This document shows positions 28,784 through 35,855 of a stretch of 64,000 nt of DNA, in pieces. Below the pieces are notes generated by a model that saw only the letters and a list, made by a program, of their open reading frames with translations, was not told where the DNA came from and made no database searches. This DNA is from Luteolibacter arcticus (lineage in GTDB: Bacteria > Verrucomicrobiota > Verrucomicrobiia > Verrucomicrobiales > Akkermansiaceae). Both the position numbers and the translations under genes were made by a program. Position 1 is the first letter of the stretch; each line of letters opens with the position of its first letter. The stretch covers positions 434,001-498,000 of the forward strand of contig NZ_JAPDDT010000003.1 in the NCBI RefSeq assembly GCF_025950235.1. Reading direction: 5' to 3'.

Positions 28784-29644
28784 ATGTCATACGATTCCGA
28801 CTCCAGTTTGAAGGTCTACCTGCGGGAGATCTCCAAGACCCCGTTGCTCACCCCGGAGGAAGAGGTGAAACTCGCCAAGCGCATTGCGAAGGGCGATAAG
28901 GAAGCTCGCGCTCACATGATCAAGGCGAACCTGCGCCTCGTCGTTAAGATCGCCCAGGACTACTCCGGCTATGGACTTCCGATTTCCGACCTGATTTCCG
29001 AAGGCAACATCGGCCTGATGAAGGCCGTGGAACGCTTCGACCCCGCAAAGGGCGGCAAGCTTTCGACCTACGCGGCCTGGTGGATCAAGCAGTCGATCAA
29101 GCGCTCGCTCGCCAACCAGAGCAAGACGATCCGCCTGCCCGTCCACATGGTGGACAAGATCGCCAAGATGCGCCGCATCTCGACCATGCTGGCCGAGGCC
29201 CTCGGCCGCGAGCCTACCGACGAGGAACTGGCCGACGAAATCGGCCTGCCACGCCGCAAGCTCGCCATGCTCAAGCAGGCCTCGCAACGCCCGACCTCGC
29301 TCGATGCGCCCATCAATGAAGGCGAAGCGACCGAATACGGCGAGATCATCGGCGACGATCGCGCGGAGGACCCGCTCGAAAGCCTGTCCGAGAAGAATCT
29401 TCACGGGGAGCTGAGCGGCCTGCTCGGAGTCCTCGACAAGCGCGAACGCCGGATCATCGACGAACGCTTCGGCCTTACCGGCAAAACGCCGATGACCCTC
29501 GAAGAAGTCGGCCGTGAATTCGGAGTGACTCGCGAACGCATCCGCCAGCTCCAGAACGTGGCGCTGACCAAGATGCGCAAGGCGCTTCGCCGGAAGGACA
29601 AGCCCTTGCCAAAGCCAGTGGGCGAAGGCCTGCAGGCGACCTGA
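28784..29644 (+). CDS. RNA polymerase sigma-70 factor (RpoD/SigA-like, lacking region 1.1)
   Basis: 286 residues. Region 1.2 SSLKVYLREISKTPLLTPEEE, region 2 RLVVKIAQDYSGYGLPISDLISEGNIGLMKAVERFD with AAWWIKQSIKRSLANQSKTIRLPVHM (2.3-2.4), region 3 (EPTDEELADEIGLPRRKL), and region 4 LDKRERRIIDERFGLTG...TLEEVGREFGVTRERIRQLQNVALTKMRKAL. There is no long acidic region 1.1, so it is a compact primary-like or group-2 factor. The -10-recognising helix is of the primary type. Followed by the tandem repeat array and a terminator. Confidence 0.92.
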   Translation: MSYDSDSSLKVYLREISKTPLLTPEEEVKLAKRIAKGDKEARAHMIKANLRLVVKIAQDYSGYGLPISDLISEGNIGLMKAVERFDPAKGGKLSTYAAWWIKQSIKRSLANQSKTIRLPVHMVDKIAKMRRISTMLAEALGREPTDEELADEIGLPRRKLAMLKQASQRPTSLDAPINEGEATEYGEIIGDDRAEDPLESLSEKNLHGELSGLLGVLDKRERRIIDERFGLTGKTPMTLEEVGREFGVTRERIRQLQNVALTKMRKALRRKDKPLPKPVGEGLQAT

Positions 29645-29720
29645 ATTACCTTTAGGTGTGGACAGTTTGGAGAGCAGCCGTGGGAAGGGAGGCCCGCGGC
29701 TGTTTTCTATTTTGTGGGAT

Positions 29721-29828
29721 CACTCTTCAGCGCCAACGGCGCGAATTCACTCAGCAGTGCCAACGGCGCGAACGCACTCACCAGCGCCAACGGTGCGAAC
29801 GCACTCTTCAGCGCCAACGGCGCGGAAT
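29721..29828 (+). repeat. Four tandem 27-bp units, each a mini-hairpin
   Basis: Units begin at 29721, 29748, 29775 and 29802, each starting CACTC and containing GCCAACGG(C/T)GCG; in the first and fourth the core is the dyad GCGCC-AAC-GGCGC. They lie in the 3' untranslated part of the sigma-factor transcript, just before its terminator. The frames they encode (SANGANAL-type repeats) have no start with a ribosome site, so I do not call a gene. This array is the only notable content of the 345-base gap 29645-29989 besides the terminator. Confidence 0.85.
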
Positions 29829-29835
29829 CCCTCAG

Positions 29836-29859
29836 CCCCGGCCATCGGCCGGGGTTTTT
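29836..29859 (+). terminator. Terminator of the sigma-factor transcript
   Basis: 8-bp stem CCCCGGCC / GGCCGGGG with a 3-nt loop, then T5. Confidence 0.9.
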
Positions 29860-29989
29860 GTTGCGCCGAGAATGGCGGCCTGAAAGGCCGCGAGATGGGT
29901 TAGGCTGATGATGCCGCCAACGCGGGTAGCATCCTCGCTCGATCGCCCACGATGCCTTCGTCCGCCACCGAATCGCTTCGGTCGTCAAA

Positions 29990-30355
29990 TCAGAGTTCGA
30001 TAGGAACCCAACGATCACCTTCTTGATCAAAGCGCAGTTCCGCCTCCGAGTTTCCCAAGGCCTTCCACGCTGCAACCGTCGCCGCCAAACGAACGGCGTC
30101 GGGTGTAGTGTCGCTCAAGATTTCTTCGATCTGGCTTACCTCAATCGAAGCATCCGTCCCACCTTTGGCGAGGTGCCACCGTCTCGCATCCGCAATACCC
30201 GCCACCACGTCGCCTGCATATTGCGCCCGAGCGAAATGGCTCACCTCCGGAGCCCAATGGACTCCGTCGAACTCGCCGGCCTCTGCCCGGATCGTCACTC
30301 CAGCGAAGCGTCCCTTGCCACCTTTCTGCATGGAAAACCGGTGGGTTCCAATCAT
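29990..30355 (-). CDS. Conserved-looking hypothetical protein
   Basis: 121 residues from ATG 30355 (or 113 from the ATG at 30331). The frame stays open far upstream into glnS, but the residues before Met are arginine/serine-rich shadow. The plausible part reads MIGTHRFSMQKGGKGRFAGV, then WAPEVSHFARAQYAGDVVAG, and ends DRWVPIEL, with balanced composition. I do not recognise the family. It follows glnS by 22 bases on the same strand, so it may be the last gene of that unit. Confidence 0.6.
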   Translation of the reverse strand: MIGTHRFSMQKGGKGRFAGVTIRAEAGEFDGVHWAPEVSHFARAQYAGDVVAGIADARRWHLAKGGTDASIEVSQIEEILSDTTPDAVRLAATVAAWKALGNSEAELRFDQEGDRWVPIEL

Positions 30356-30377
30356 GCGGAGATGCGACCGGGCTTCC

Positions 30378-32048
30378 TCACTTCTTCCCCCACGAATCGC
30401 GCAGGCCGATCGTGCGGTTGAAGACCGGCTTGCCGGGCTGGTGCTCGTGGCGATCGGCGACGAAGTAGCCGAGGCGCTCGAACTGAAACACGGTCTCCGG
30501 TGCGGCATCGGCCACAGACGGCTCGACCCACGCGCGGATCGTTTTTTTGAGCGAGTCAGGATTAAGCACGCTGGTGAAGCCGCCCTCCGCAGAGTCAGGG
30601 TCTTCCACGGTGAATAGGCGGTCGTAGAGGCGGACTTCCGCATCCACGCCGTGCTCGGCGCTGACCCAGTGGATCGCGGCGCGGCACTCGACGCCTTCCG
30701 GTGCATCGGCACCCTTGGTGCCGGGCAGGAACTCGCAGAGGACCTCGGTGATCTTGCCAGCAGCGTCCTTCTCAAAGCCGGTGCACTTCACGATGTAGCC
30801 GCCGCGCAAACGCACGTGGCGGCCGGGGCCGAGGCGGTAGAATTTCTTCTCCGGCACCTCCATGAAGTCGTCGGCTTCGATCCACAGCTCGCGCGACATC
30901 GCGACGCTGCGCGTGCCCATCGCCGGATCCTTCGGGTGGTTATCCAACTCGATGTCCTCGCTCTGGCCTTCGGGCCAGTTGGTGATGATCAGCTTCAGCG
31001 GATCGAGCACGCCCATGCGGCGCGGGCTCACGGTATTGAGGTGATCGCGGATCTCGAATTCGAGCTGCGCAATGTCCGTAATGCCCTGGAACTTGGTGAT
31101 GCCCGTCTTCTCACACAGCCGGCGGATCGCCTCGGGCGGGATGCCGCGGCGGCGGGCTCCGGAAAGCGTGGGCATGCGCGGATCGTCCCAACCGGCGACG
31201 TGGCCTTCCTTCACCAGCGTGAGCAGCTTGCGCTTGCTCATCACGGTGAAGGTGAAATTCAGTCGGGAGAATTCGATCTGCCGCGGCTTCGCAGGCACCG
31301 GGCAGTTCTCGATGGTCCAGTCGTAAAACGGCCGGTGAATCTCAAACTCCAGCGTGCACAGCGAGTGCGTGATGTGCTCCTTCGCATCCTCCAGCGGGTG
31401 GGCGAAGTCATACATCGGGTAGATGCACCAGGCATCGCCCGTGTTGTGGTGGGTCGCCTTCAGCACGCGGTAGAGCACCGGATCGCGCATCACGATGTTC
31501 GGCGAGGCCATGTCGATCTTCGCACGCAGCACCGCCGCGCCTTCCTCGAACTCGCCGGCGCGCATCTTCGCGAATAGCGCCAGATTCTCCTCCACGGAAC
31601 GATCGCGCCATGGTGACGGCGTGCCCGGAACGGTCAGATTGCCGCGGGTCTCCTTGATCTGCTCGGCGGTCTGCTGGTCCACGTAGGCGAGACCGTTCTT
31701 GATGAGATGGACGGCGCAGTCGTAGTAGAATTCGAAGTAGTCGCTGGCGTAATAAAGGTGCTCGCCCCAATCGAAGCCCAGCCACTTCACATCGGCCTTG
31801 ATGCTCTCGACGTACTCGACCTCTTCCTTCTCGGGATTCGTGTCGTCGAAGCGCAAATGACAGCGCGCGCCGACGGCCGCGTTCTCCTGCGCGATGCCGA
31901 AGCTCAGGCAGATCGCGCGCGCGTGGCCAAGGTGCAGGTAGCCATTCGGCTCCGGGGGAAAGCGCGTGATGGTTGTCGAGTGCTTACCGGAAGCGAGGTC
32001 CGCGGCGATGATCTCGCGGATGAAGTCGAGCTTGGGAGATTCGGACAT
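30378..32048 (-). CDS. glnS: Glutaminyl-tRNA synthetase
   Basis: Charges tRNA-Gln with glutamine (class I synthetase). 556 residues, the usual bacterial length. HIGH-type motif FPPEPNGYLHLGHARAI at the N-terminus, CHLRFDDTNPEKE, YASDYFEFYYDCAVHLI, YPMYDFAHPLEDA, the KMSKS-type loop as FTVMSKRKL, and the C-terminal beta-barrel anticodon-binding part (VAMSRELWIEADDF, FYRLGPGRHVRLRGGYIV, FNRTIGLRDSWGK). Full-length and intact. A free-standing GlnRS suggests direct glutaminylation rather than the transamidation route. Confidence 0.97.
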   Translation of the reverse strand: MSESPKLDFIREIIAADLASGKHSTTITRFPPEPNGYLHLGHARAICLSFGIAQENAAVGARCHLRFDDTNPEKEEVEYVESIKADVKWLGFDWGEHLYYASDYFEFYYDCAVHLIKNGLAYVDQQTAEQIKETRGNLTVPGTPSPWRDRSVEENLALFAKMRAGEFEEGAAVLRAKIDMASPNIVMRDPVLYRVLKATHHNTGDAWCIYPMYDFAHPLEDAKEHITHSLCTLEFEIHRPFYDWTIENCPVPAKPRQIEFSRLNFTFTVMSKRKLLTLVKEGHVAGWDDPRMPTLSGARRRGIPPEAIRRLCEKTGITKFQGITDIAQLEFEIRDHLNTVSPRRMGVLDPLKLIITNWPEGQSEDIELDNHPKDPAMGTRSVAMSRELWIEADDFMEVPEKKFYRLGPGRHVRLRGGYIVKCTGFEKDAAGKITEVLCEFLPGTKGADAPEGVECRAAIHWVSAEHGVDAEVRLYDRLFTVEDPDSAEGGFTSVLNPDSLKKTIRAWVEPSVADAAPETVFQFERLGYFVADRHEHQPGKPVFNRTIGLRDSWGKK

Positions 32049-32077
32049 GGGTAAACTTGATTCAAAAACTCACGTGA

Positions 32078-32596
32078 TCAGTGGTAACTGAGGCTCGGCT
32101 TCTTTTCAAAAAAGGCGCGCAAACGAATGGGGCCCGTCACCTCACTTTCACCTTTGATCCGGAAGACCAAGCCATTCTCGCGCTTCTCGATCAGTTTGAA
32201 AGTAGCCGACAAGCCACCGTGGGAAAAATGGTAGAATTCCGCAAGCCAGACATCTTTCGCGCTGTCGTAAGCCGTCGTCTCGAATGTAGATGCGACCCCC
32301 TTCTCCATCTGGAGAAAATCTTCTTCCGAAGCAGGGATTCTCACCCGCAGGTGCGGCTGCCCGTTCGGCCATTTTCCGCGGTCGGCTGGCTCGATCAGCT
32401 CATTGGCTTGAGCTTGGAAGCAGATCCACGCCCCGTTGTCGTCGGTGTAGTAGCTGTAGGCAGCGAAGGTAACTCGGTAGCGGAGGATCACATCATTCCC
32501 CGCATCGTCGTCGACAAGCACGAGAAGCTCGGACTCGGCGGGTTCAGGAAACTTCCCCGACGATCCAAAGAGCTTTTCGATGCCAAACCAACTCAC
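32078..32596 (-). CDS. Hypothetical protein coupled to the M20 peptidase gene
   Basis: 172 residues with a GTG start that overlaps the peptidase stop codon (GTGA, 32593-32596), so translational coupling is likely. No signal peptide or membrane segment. Middle part WICFQAQANELIEPADRGKW and LRVRIPASEEDFLQMEKG looks like a small soluble beta-rich protein. Not recognised as a known family. Lies between the peptidase and glnS. Confidence 0.65.
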   Translation of the reverse strand: MSWFGIEKLFGSSGKFPEPAESELLVLVDDDAGNDVILRYRVTFAAYSYYTDDNGAWICFQAQANELIEPADRGKWPNGQPHLRVRIPASEEDFLQMEKGVASTFETTAYDSAKDVWLAEFYHFSHGGLSATFKLIEKRENGLVFRIKGESEVTGPIRLRAFFEKKPSLSYH

Positions 32597-33924
32597 TTCG
32601 CGAGTTCCTCCAGCAGCGCCTGATTCAGACGAATACCCGCTTCGAAGTTCTCAACCGGGAAATTCTCATCCGGCGAGTGGATCTGCGAGTCGGCGAGCGC
32701 AAGACCTAGCAGCAGCGTGTCCGTCCCGAGGATATCGCGGAAGGCCTGCACGATCGGAATGCTGCCGCCTTCGCGGATGAGCACCGGCTCCTTGCCAAAG
32801 GCATTCCGCAGCGCACGCTGCGCGGCTTGGCCAAAGGTGCTGTGCGGATCGGTGTAGAAGGGCTTGCCGTCGTGGCCGCCCACGTAGAGCAGCGAGACGC
32901 CGGGCGGGCAGTGTTTGTCGAGGTGCGCCTTCACCTTCTCCATGATGTCCGCGGGATCTTGGTTCGGGACGAGGCGGAAGGTGAACTTCGCGAACGCTTC
33001 CGCGGGCAAGACGGTCTTCGAGCCCTCACCCTGATAACCGCCGCCGATGCCATTGATCTCCGCGGTCGGGCGGGCCCAGGTGCGCTCGGCGGAGGTGTAG
33101 CCGGCTTCGCCGTGGGTCTTGGAGGAGCCGCTGTAGCGGAGGAAATCGTCATCACTGGTGCCCGGAAGCGTGGACCACATCTCGCGCTCCCATTCCTCCA
33201 GCGGCTTCACGTGCTCGTAGAAGCCCTCCACCTGCACGCGGCCTTCGGCATCGTGGAAGGTGGCGACGAGCCGGGCGATCTCGGTGGCGGGATTGCGAAT
33301 CGCGCCGCCGTAGATGCCCGAGTGAAGATCACGCGCAGGCCCCCGCAGGATCACCTCGCAGGCCGCGATGCCGCGCAGGCCATAGCTCAGCGTCGGCTGG
33401 CCCGGGGCGACCATGCCGGTGTCGGAGATCGCGATGATGTCGCACTTCAGCAGCTCCGCATTAGCACGAAGGAAGGGTGCCAGATTGCCGCTGCCAACTT
33501 CTTCTTCGCCTTCAAAGAGGAAGGTCAGGTTCACCGGCAGATCGCCCTTCTCCTTCAGCGTCTTTTCCACGCCCAGGATGTGGGCGAGCATCTGGCCCTT
33601 GTTGTCGGTGGAGCCGCGCGCCCAGATCTTGCCGTCGCGGATCACCGGCTCGAAAGGTGGATTGCTCCACAGGTTGAGCGGATCGACCGGCTGGACGTCG
33701 TAGTGGCCGTAAATCAGCACCGTTTTGCGGCCCGGCTTGTGCTCGTTTTGGGCGACCACGATGGGGTGGCCCTCGGTCGGGTGGAGCGAGGTTTTCAGGC
33801 CCATCCCGGTCAGTTTCGCCACCAGCCACTCGGCGCAGGCACGGACATCGCCGGCATTCCGCGAGTCCGTGGAAATGCTGGGAAAACGAAGGAAGGCGAA
33901 CAGGTCCTCAAGCTCCGGCGTCAT
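32593..33924 (-). CDS. M20 family metallo-dipeptidase
   Basis: 443 residues. Di-zinc peptidase signatures: TVLIYGHYDVQPVDP (first His ligand and Asp), WARGSTDNKGQML (bridging Asp), FLFEGEEEVGSG (catalytic Glu and metal Glu), DTGMVAPGQPTLSYGLRG, the lid domain with RDLHSGIYGGAI, and a late His in DSQIHSPDENFPVENFEAG. This matches the ArgE/DapE/CNDP dipeptidase group. It would cleave dipeptides in the cytoplasm; no signal peptide is present. It is the first gene of a likely unit with the overlapping hypothetical gene downstream. Confidence 0.92.
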   Translation of the reverse strand: MTPELEDLFAFLRFPSISTDSRNAGDVRACAEWLVAKLTGMGLKTSLHPTEGHPIVVAQNEHKPGRKTVLIYGHYDVQPVDPLNLWSNPPFEPVIRDGKIWARGSTDNKGQMLAHILGVEKTLKEKGDLPVNLTFLFEGEEEVGSGNLAPFLRANAELLKCDIIAISDTGMVAPGQPTLSYGLRGIAACEVILRGPARDLHSGIYGGAIRNPATEIARLVATFHDAEGRVQVEGFYEHVKPLEEWEREMWSTLPGTSDDDFLRYSGSSKTHGEAGYTSAERTWARPTAEINGIGGGYQGEGSKTVLPAEAFAKFTFRLVPNQDPADIMEKVKAHLDKHCPPGVSLLYVGGHDGKPFYTDPHSTFGQAAQRALRNAFGKEPVLIREGGSIPIVQAFRDILGTDTLLLGLALADSQIHSPDENFPVENFEAGIRLNQALLEELAK

Positions 33925-33979
33925 GAGGGCGAATCAAGCGGCCCCCTCCCCCGCCCGGCAAGGCGAAATCCCCGCCGCC

Positions 33980-34255
33980 TCAAAACCTCTCCCGTTCCTC
34001 GCGGAGCACCCGCATCACGTCGTAGAGGGCGAAGGCGACCACGAAGATCGCGAGCAAGCCACAGACTCCCCACCAGACGATGAAGCGCCAGACATCCTTC
34101 GCCAGCCAGTCGTCGATCCCCCACAGTCCGATGGCGAAGACCGCCAGCAGCAGCGCCAGGCTGCGCGCCATCGCCTTCCGCCGCGACGTACGGTCGTGGA
34201 GGATGCCTTTGGCGAGGCCCTTGCTGGACTGCCAGTCGGAACGATGGTCGCTCAT
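33980..34255 (-). CDS. Small two-helix membrane protein
   Basis: 91 residues. Two hydrophobic helices, SLALLLAVFAIGLWGI and FIVWWGVCGLLAIFVVAFAL, separated by a short loop, with a charged N-terminus (KGILHDRTSRRKAMAR) and charged C-terminus (MRVLREERERF). Family not recognised. 55 bases upstream of the peptidase gene on the same strand. Confidence 0.65.
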   Translation of the reverse strand: MSDHRSDWQSSKGLAKGILHDRTSRRKAMARSLALLLAVFAIGLWGIDDWLAKDVWRFIVWWGVCGLLAIFVVAFALYDVMRVLREERERF

Positions 34256-34282
34256 GGGTGTAGAAATGCCTGATCTATCCCG

Positions 34283-34453
34283 CTATTGCCTCTTGTTTTT
34301 CTTCTTTGCGAGCCACGTGAAAAAAATGCATGTCAGGATAAAAAGGGCGGAGACGATGTAATGGTTTTTGTAGAAGGTGATCTCAGCTATTGCGGCGGTT
34401 TCTTGCGTGGCGATTTCCATATAGGGAGTTTGATTTGCCGAATATTTGTCCAT
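34283..34453 (-). CDS. Very small single-helix membrane protein
   Basis: 56 residues from ATG 34453 (45 from ATG 34420). One transmembrane segment HYIVSALFILTCIFFTWLA followed by a basic tail KKKNKRQ, so the N-terminus would be outside. Base composition is clearly less GC-rich than its neighbours. No family recognised; small size keeps confidence moderate. Confidence 0.45.
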   Translation of the reverse strand: MDKYSANQTPYMEIATQETAAIAEITFYKNHYIVSALFILTCIFFTWLAKKKNKRQ

Positions 34454-34489
34454 ATTCCGCGATGATCGGCGATGCCGCAAGACCGCGAA

Positions 34490-35074
34490 TCACGCTCGCT
34501 TTTCGCCGGCGGCGCGGAGCCGGTCGAGCAAGCCATTCAGCAGGATCAGCGTGGGAATCCCCAGCGCCGCGAGCTCGGCGTAGAATCCCGGCAACAGGCG
34601 TACCTGGATCCGGGACGCAACCTCCTGCGAAAGTGCACTTTCCAGCCCATCCCGCCCGGATGATGTCGCAGGGCGGTTCTTCCCGCCCATTTCCTTCGTC
34701 AACTCGCGCTTGGCCGGAAACTCCAGTGTCGCTTGGGCGATGAGGCAAAGGAGCGCGCAAGCGCAGAGCATTCCCGGCCCGCCGGAAATGTGCTTGTGGC
34801 CGGTGGCCAAGGCGGCGAAACCCGTCACCACCGCCGACACCGCGCAAAGAAGCGCGACCATCGCCAGATAAGATCGGCCCAACCAGGAATCCTTCCGGGA
34901 TTTGATGTCGATCTGCGACGCCTCGATCCTCTCCACGGCGGTCGCCCCACCAGTCAGGAGTTGGACGCCGGTCTGCGTCGCCATCTGCTGGCCGCGGCAC
35001 TCAATGCTGGTCCACGGCAGGAAGAAGAACAGCACCGCCGCAAGGGCGGAGACGAAGTTGAGCTTCGGGATCAT
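34490..35074 (-). CDS. Hypothetical integral membrane protein
   Basis: 194 residues. N-terminal hydrophobic FVSALAAVLFFFLPWTSIEC, two central helices (YLAMVALLCAVSAVVTGFAAL, GMLCACALLCLIAQATLEF), and a C-terminal one (GFYAELAALGIPTLILLNGLL) give about four membrane segments, with a charged linker around residues 120-150. The last residues are basic (RLRAAGEKRA). Not recognised. Confidence 0.65.
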   Translation of the reverse strand: MIPKLNFVSALAAVLFFFLPWTSIECRGQQMATQTGVQLLTGGATAVERIEASQIDIKSRKDSWLGRSYLAMVALLCAVSAVVTGFAALATGHKHISGGPGMLCACALLCLIAQATLEFPAKRELTKEMGGKNRPATSSGRDGLESALSQEVASRIQVRLLPGFYAELAALGIPTLILLNGLLDRLRAAGEKRA

Positions 35075-35122
35075 CGCTCGCCTTTGTTAGGGGAGTGTCA
35101 CCACTGCGGCAAGATTTCAGAA

Positions 35123-35202
35123 GTAGCGGGACGACTTCGTCGTTCCGGCTGGGGGCGGTCCGCCAAACGAACCGGAGTAGCGATTACCAAAGAAGTCGCT
35201 AC
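35123..35202. repeat. Pair of inverted REP-like palindromic units
   Basis: Unit A (35123-35142) reads GTAGCGGGACGACTTCGTCG on the plus strand. Unit B (35177-35202) is itself a hairpin, GTAGCGA...TCGCTAC with a 12-nt loop, and on the minus strand reads GTAGCGACTTCTTTGG, a shortened relative of unit A. They face each other across about 35 bases bounded by CCGG. Located after the response regulator stop and before the membrane protein gene. Confidence 0.45.
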
Positions 35203-35216
35203 CAAAGCCTTCCCTC

Positions 35217-35855
35217 TCACCGCTCCGGCAGGTGAATGATCCCGCGACGCAGCGCCACGGTCACCGCCTCCGTACGATCACGCACATGGAGCTTCGCGAG
35301 AATGTTCTTCACGTGCGATTTCACCGTCTGCTCGGAAATCCCGACCGCCGCGCCGATCTCCTTGTTCGCCTCACCCAGCGCGAGATGGCGGACGATTTCC
35401 TTCTCGCGCGCGGAAAGCACCTCGCCCCGCTGGCGGGCGGCCAGATGCTCGCCGACTTCCGGCGGGATCCACGTGCCGCCCTGCATCAACGCCCGCACCG
35501 CCGGGATCACCTGATCGCCCGAGCTGTGCTTCAGCAAGTAGCCGGACGCACCGGCCTCAAAGGCGGCATGGATGTCCTCGTCGCCATCGAAGCTGGTGAG
35601 CACCAGGATCTTCGCATCCGGTGCCTCCTTGCGGATCAGCGTCGTCGCCTCCACGCCACCCATCACCGGCATGCGCAGGTCGATGATGGTGACGTCGGGA
35701 TTGAGCAACTGGTGCATCTTCACGCCCTCGGCGCCGTGCGACGCCTCGGCAATGACGACCATGCCGGCCTCGCGGCGGATCAGGCTGCGGATGCCCTCGC
35801 GGACCACGAAATGGTCGTCCACCACGAGGATGCGGATCGGTGGGGCTTGGTTCAT
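35217..35855 (-). CDS. NarL/LuxR-type response regulator
   Basis: 212 residues. Receiver domain: ILVVDDHFVVREGI with the acidic pair, phospho-acceptor Asp59 in VTIIDLRMPVMGG, Thr in VLTSFDG, Lys in GYLLKHSSG. C-terminal LuxR helix-turn-helix: LSAREKEIVRHLALGEANKEIGAAVGISEQTVKSHVKNILAKLHV. The start overlaps the kinase stop (ATGA, 35852-35855), so the two are a translationally coupled pair. It should bind DNA after phosphorylation by the neighbouring kinase. Target genes are unknown; a palindrome upstream of the kinase gene is a candidate. Confidence 0.95.
   Translation of the reverse strand: MNQAPPIRILVVDDHFVVREGIRSLIRREAGMVVIAEASHGAEGVKMHQLLNPDVTIIDLRMPVMGGVEATTLIRKEAPDAKILVLTSFDGDEDIHAAFEAGASGYLLKHSSGDQVIPAVRALMQGGTWIPPEVGEHLAARQRGEVLSAREKEIVRHLALGEANKEIGAAVGISEQTVKSHVKNILAKLHVRDRTEAVTVALRRGIIHLPER

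Noticed and set aside
29721-29828. CRISPR array
   Set aside because: Units are contiguous with no spacers, and no cas genes are near.
29656-30075. Overlapping small frames made of the 27-bp repeats on both strands
   Set aside because: The repeat unit is a multiple of three, so open frames are automatic. No ribosome site or family support.
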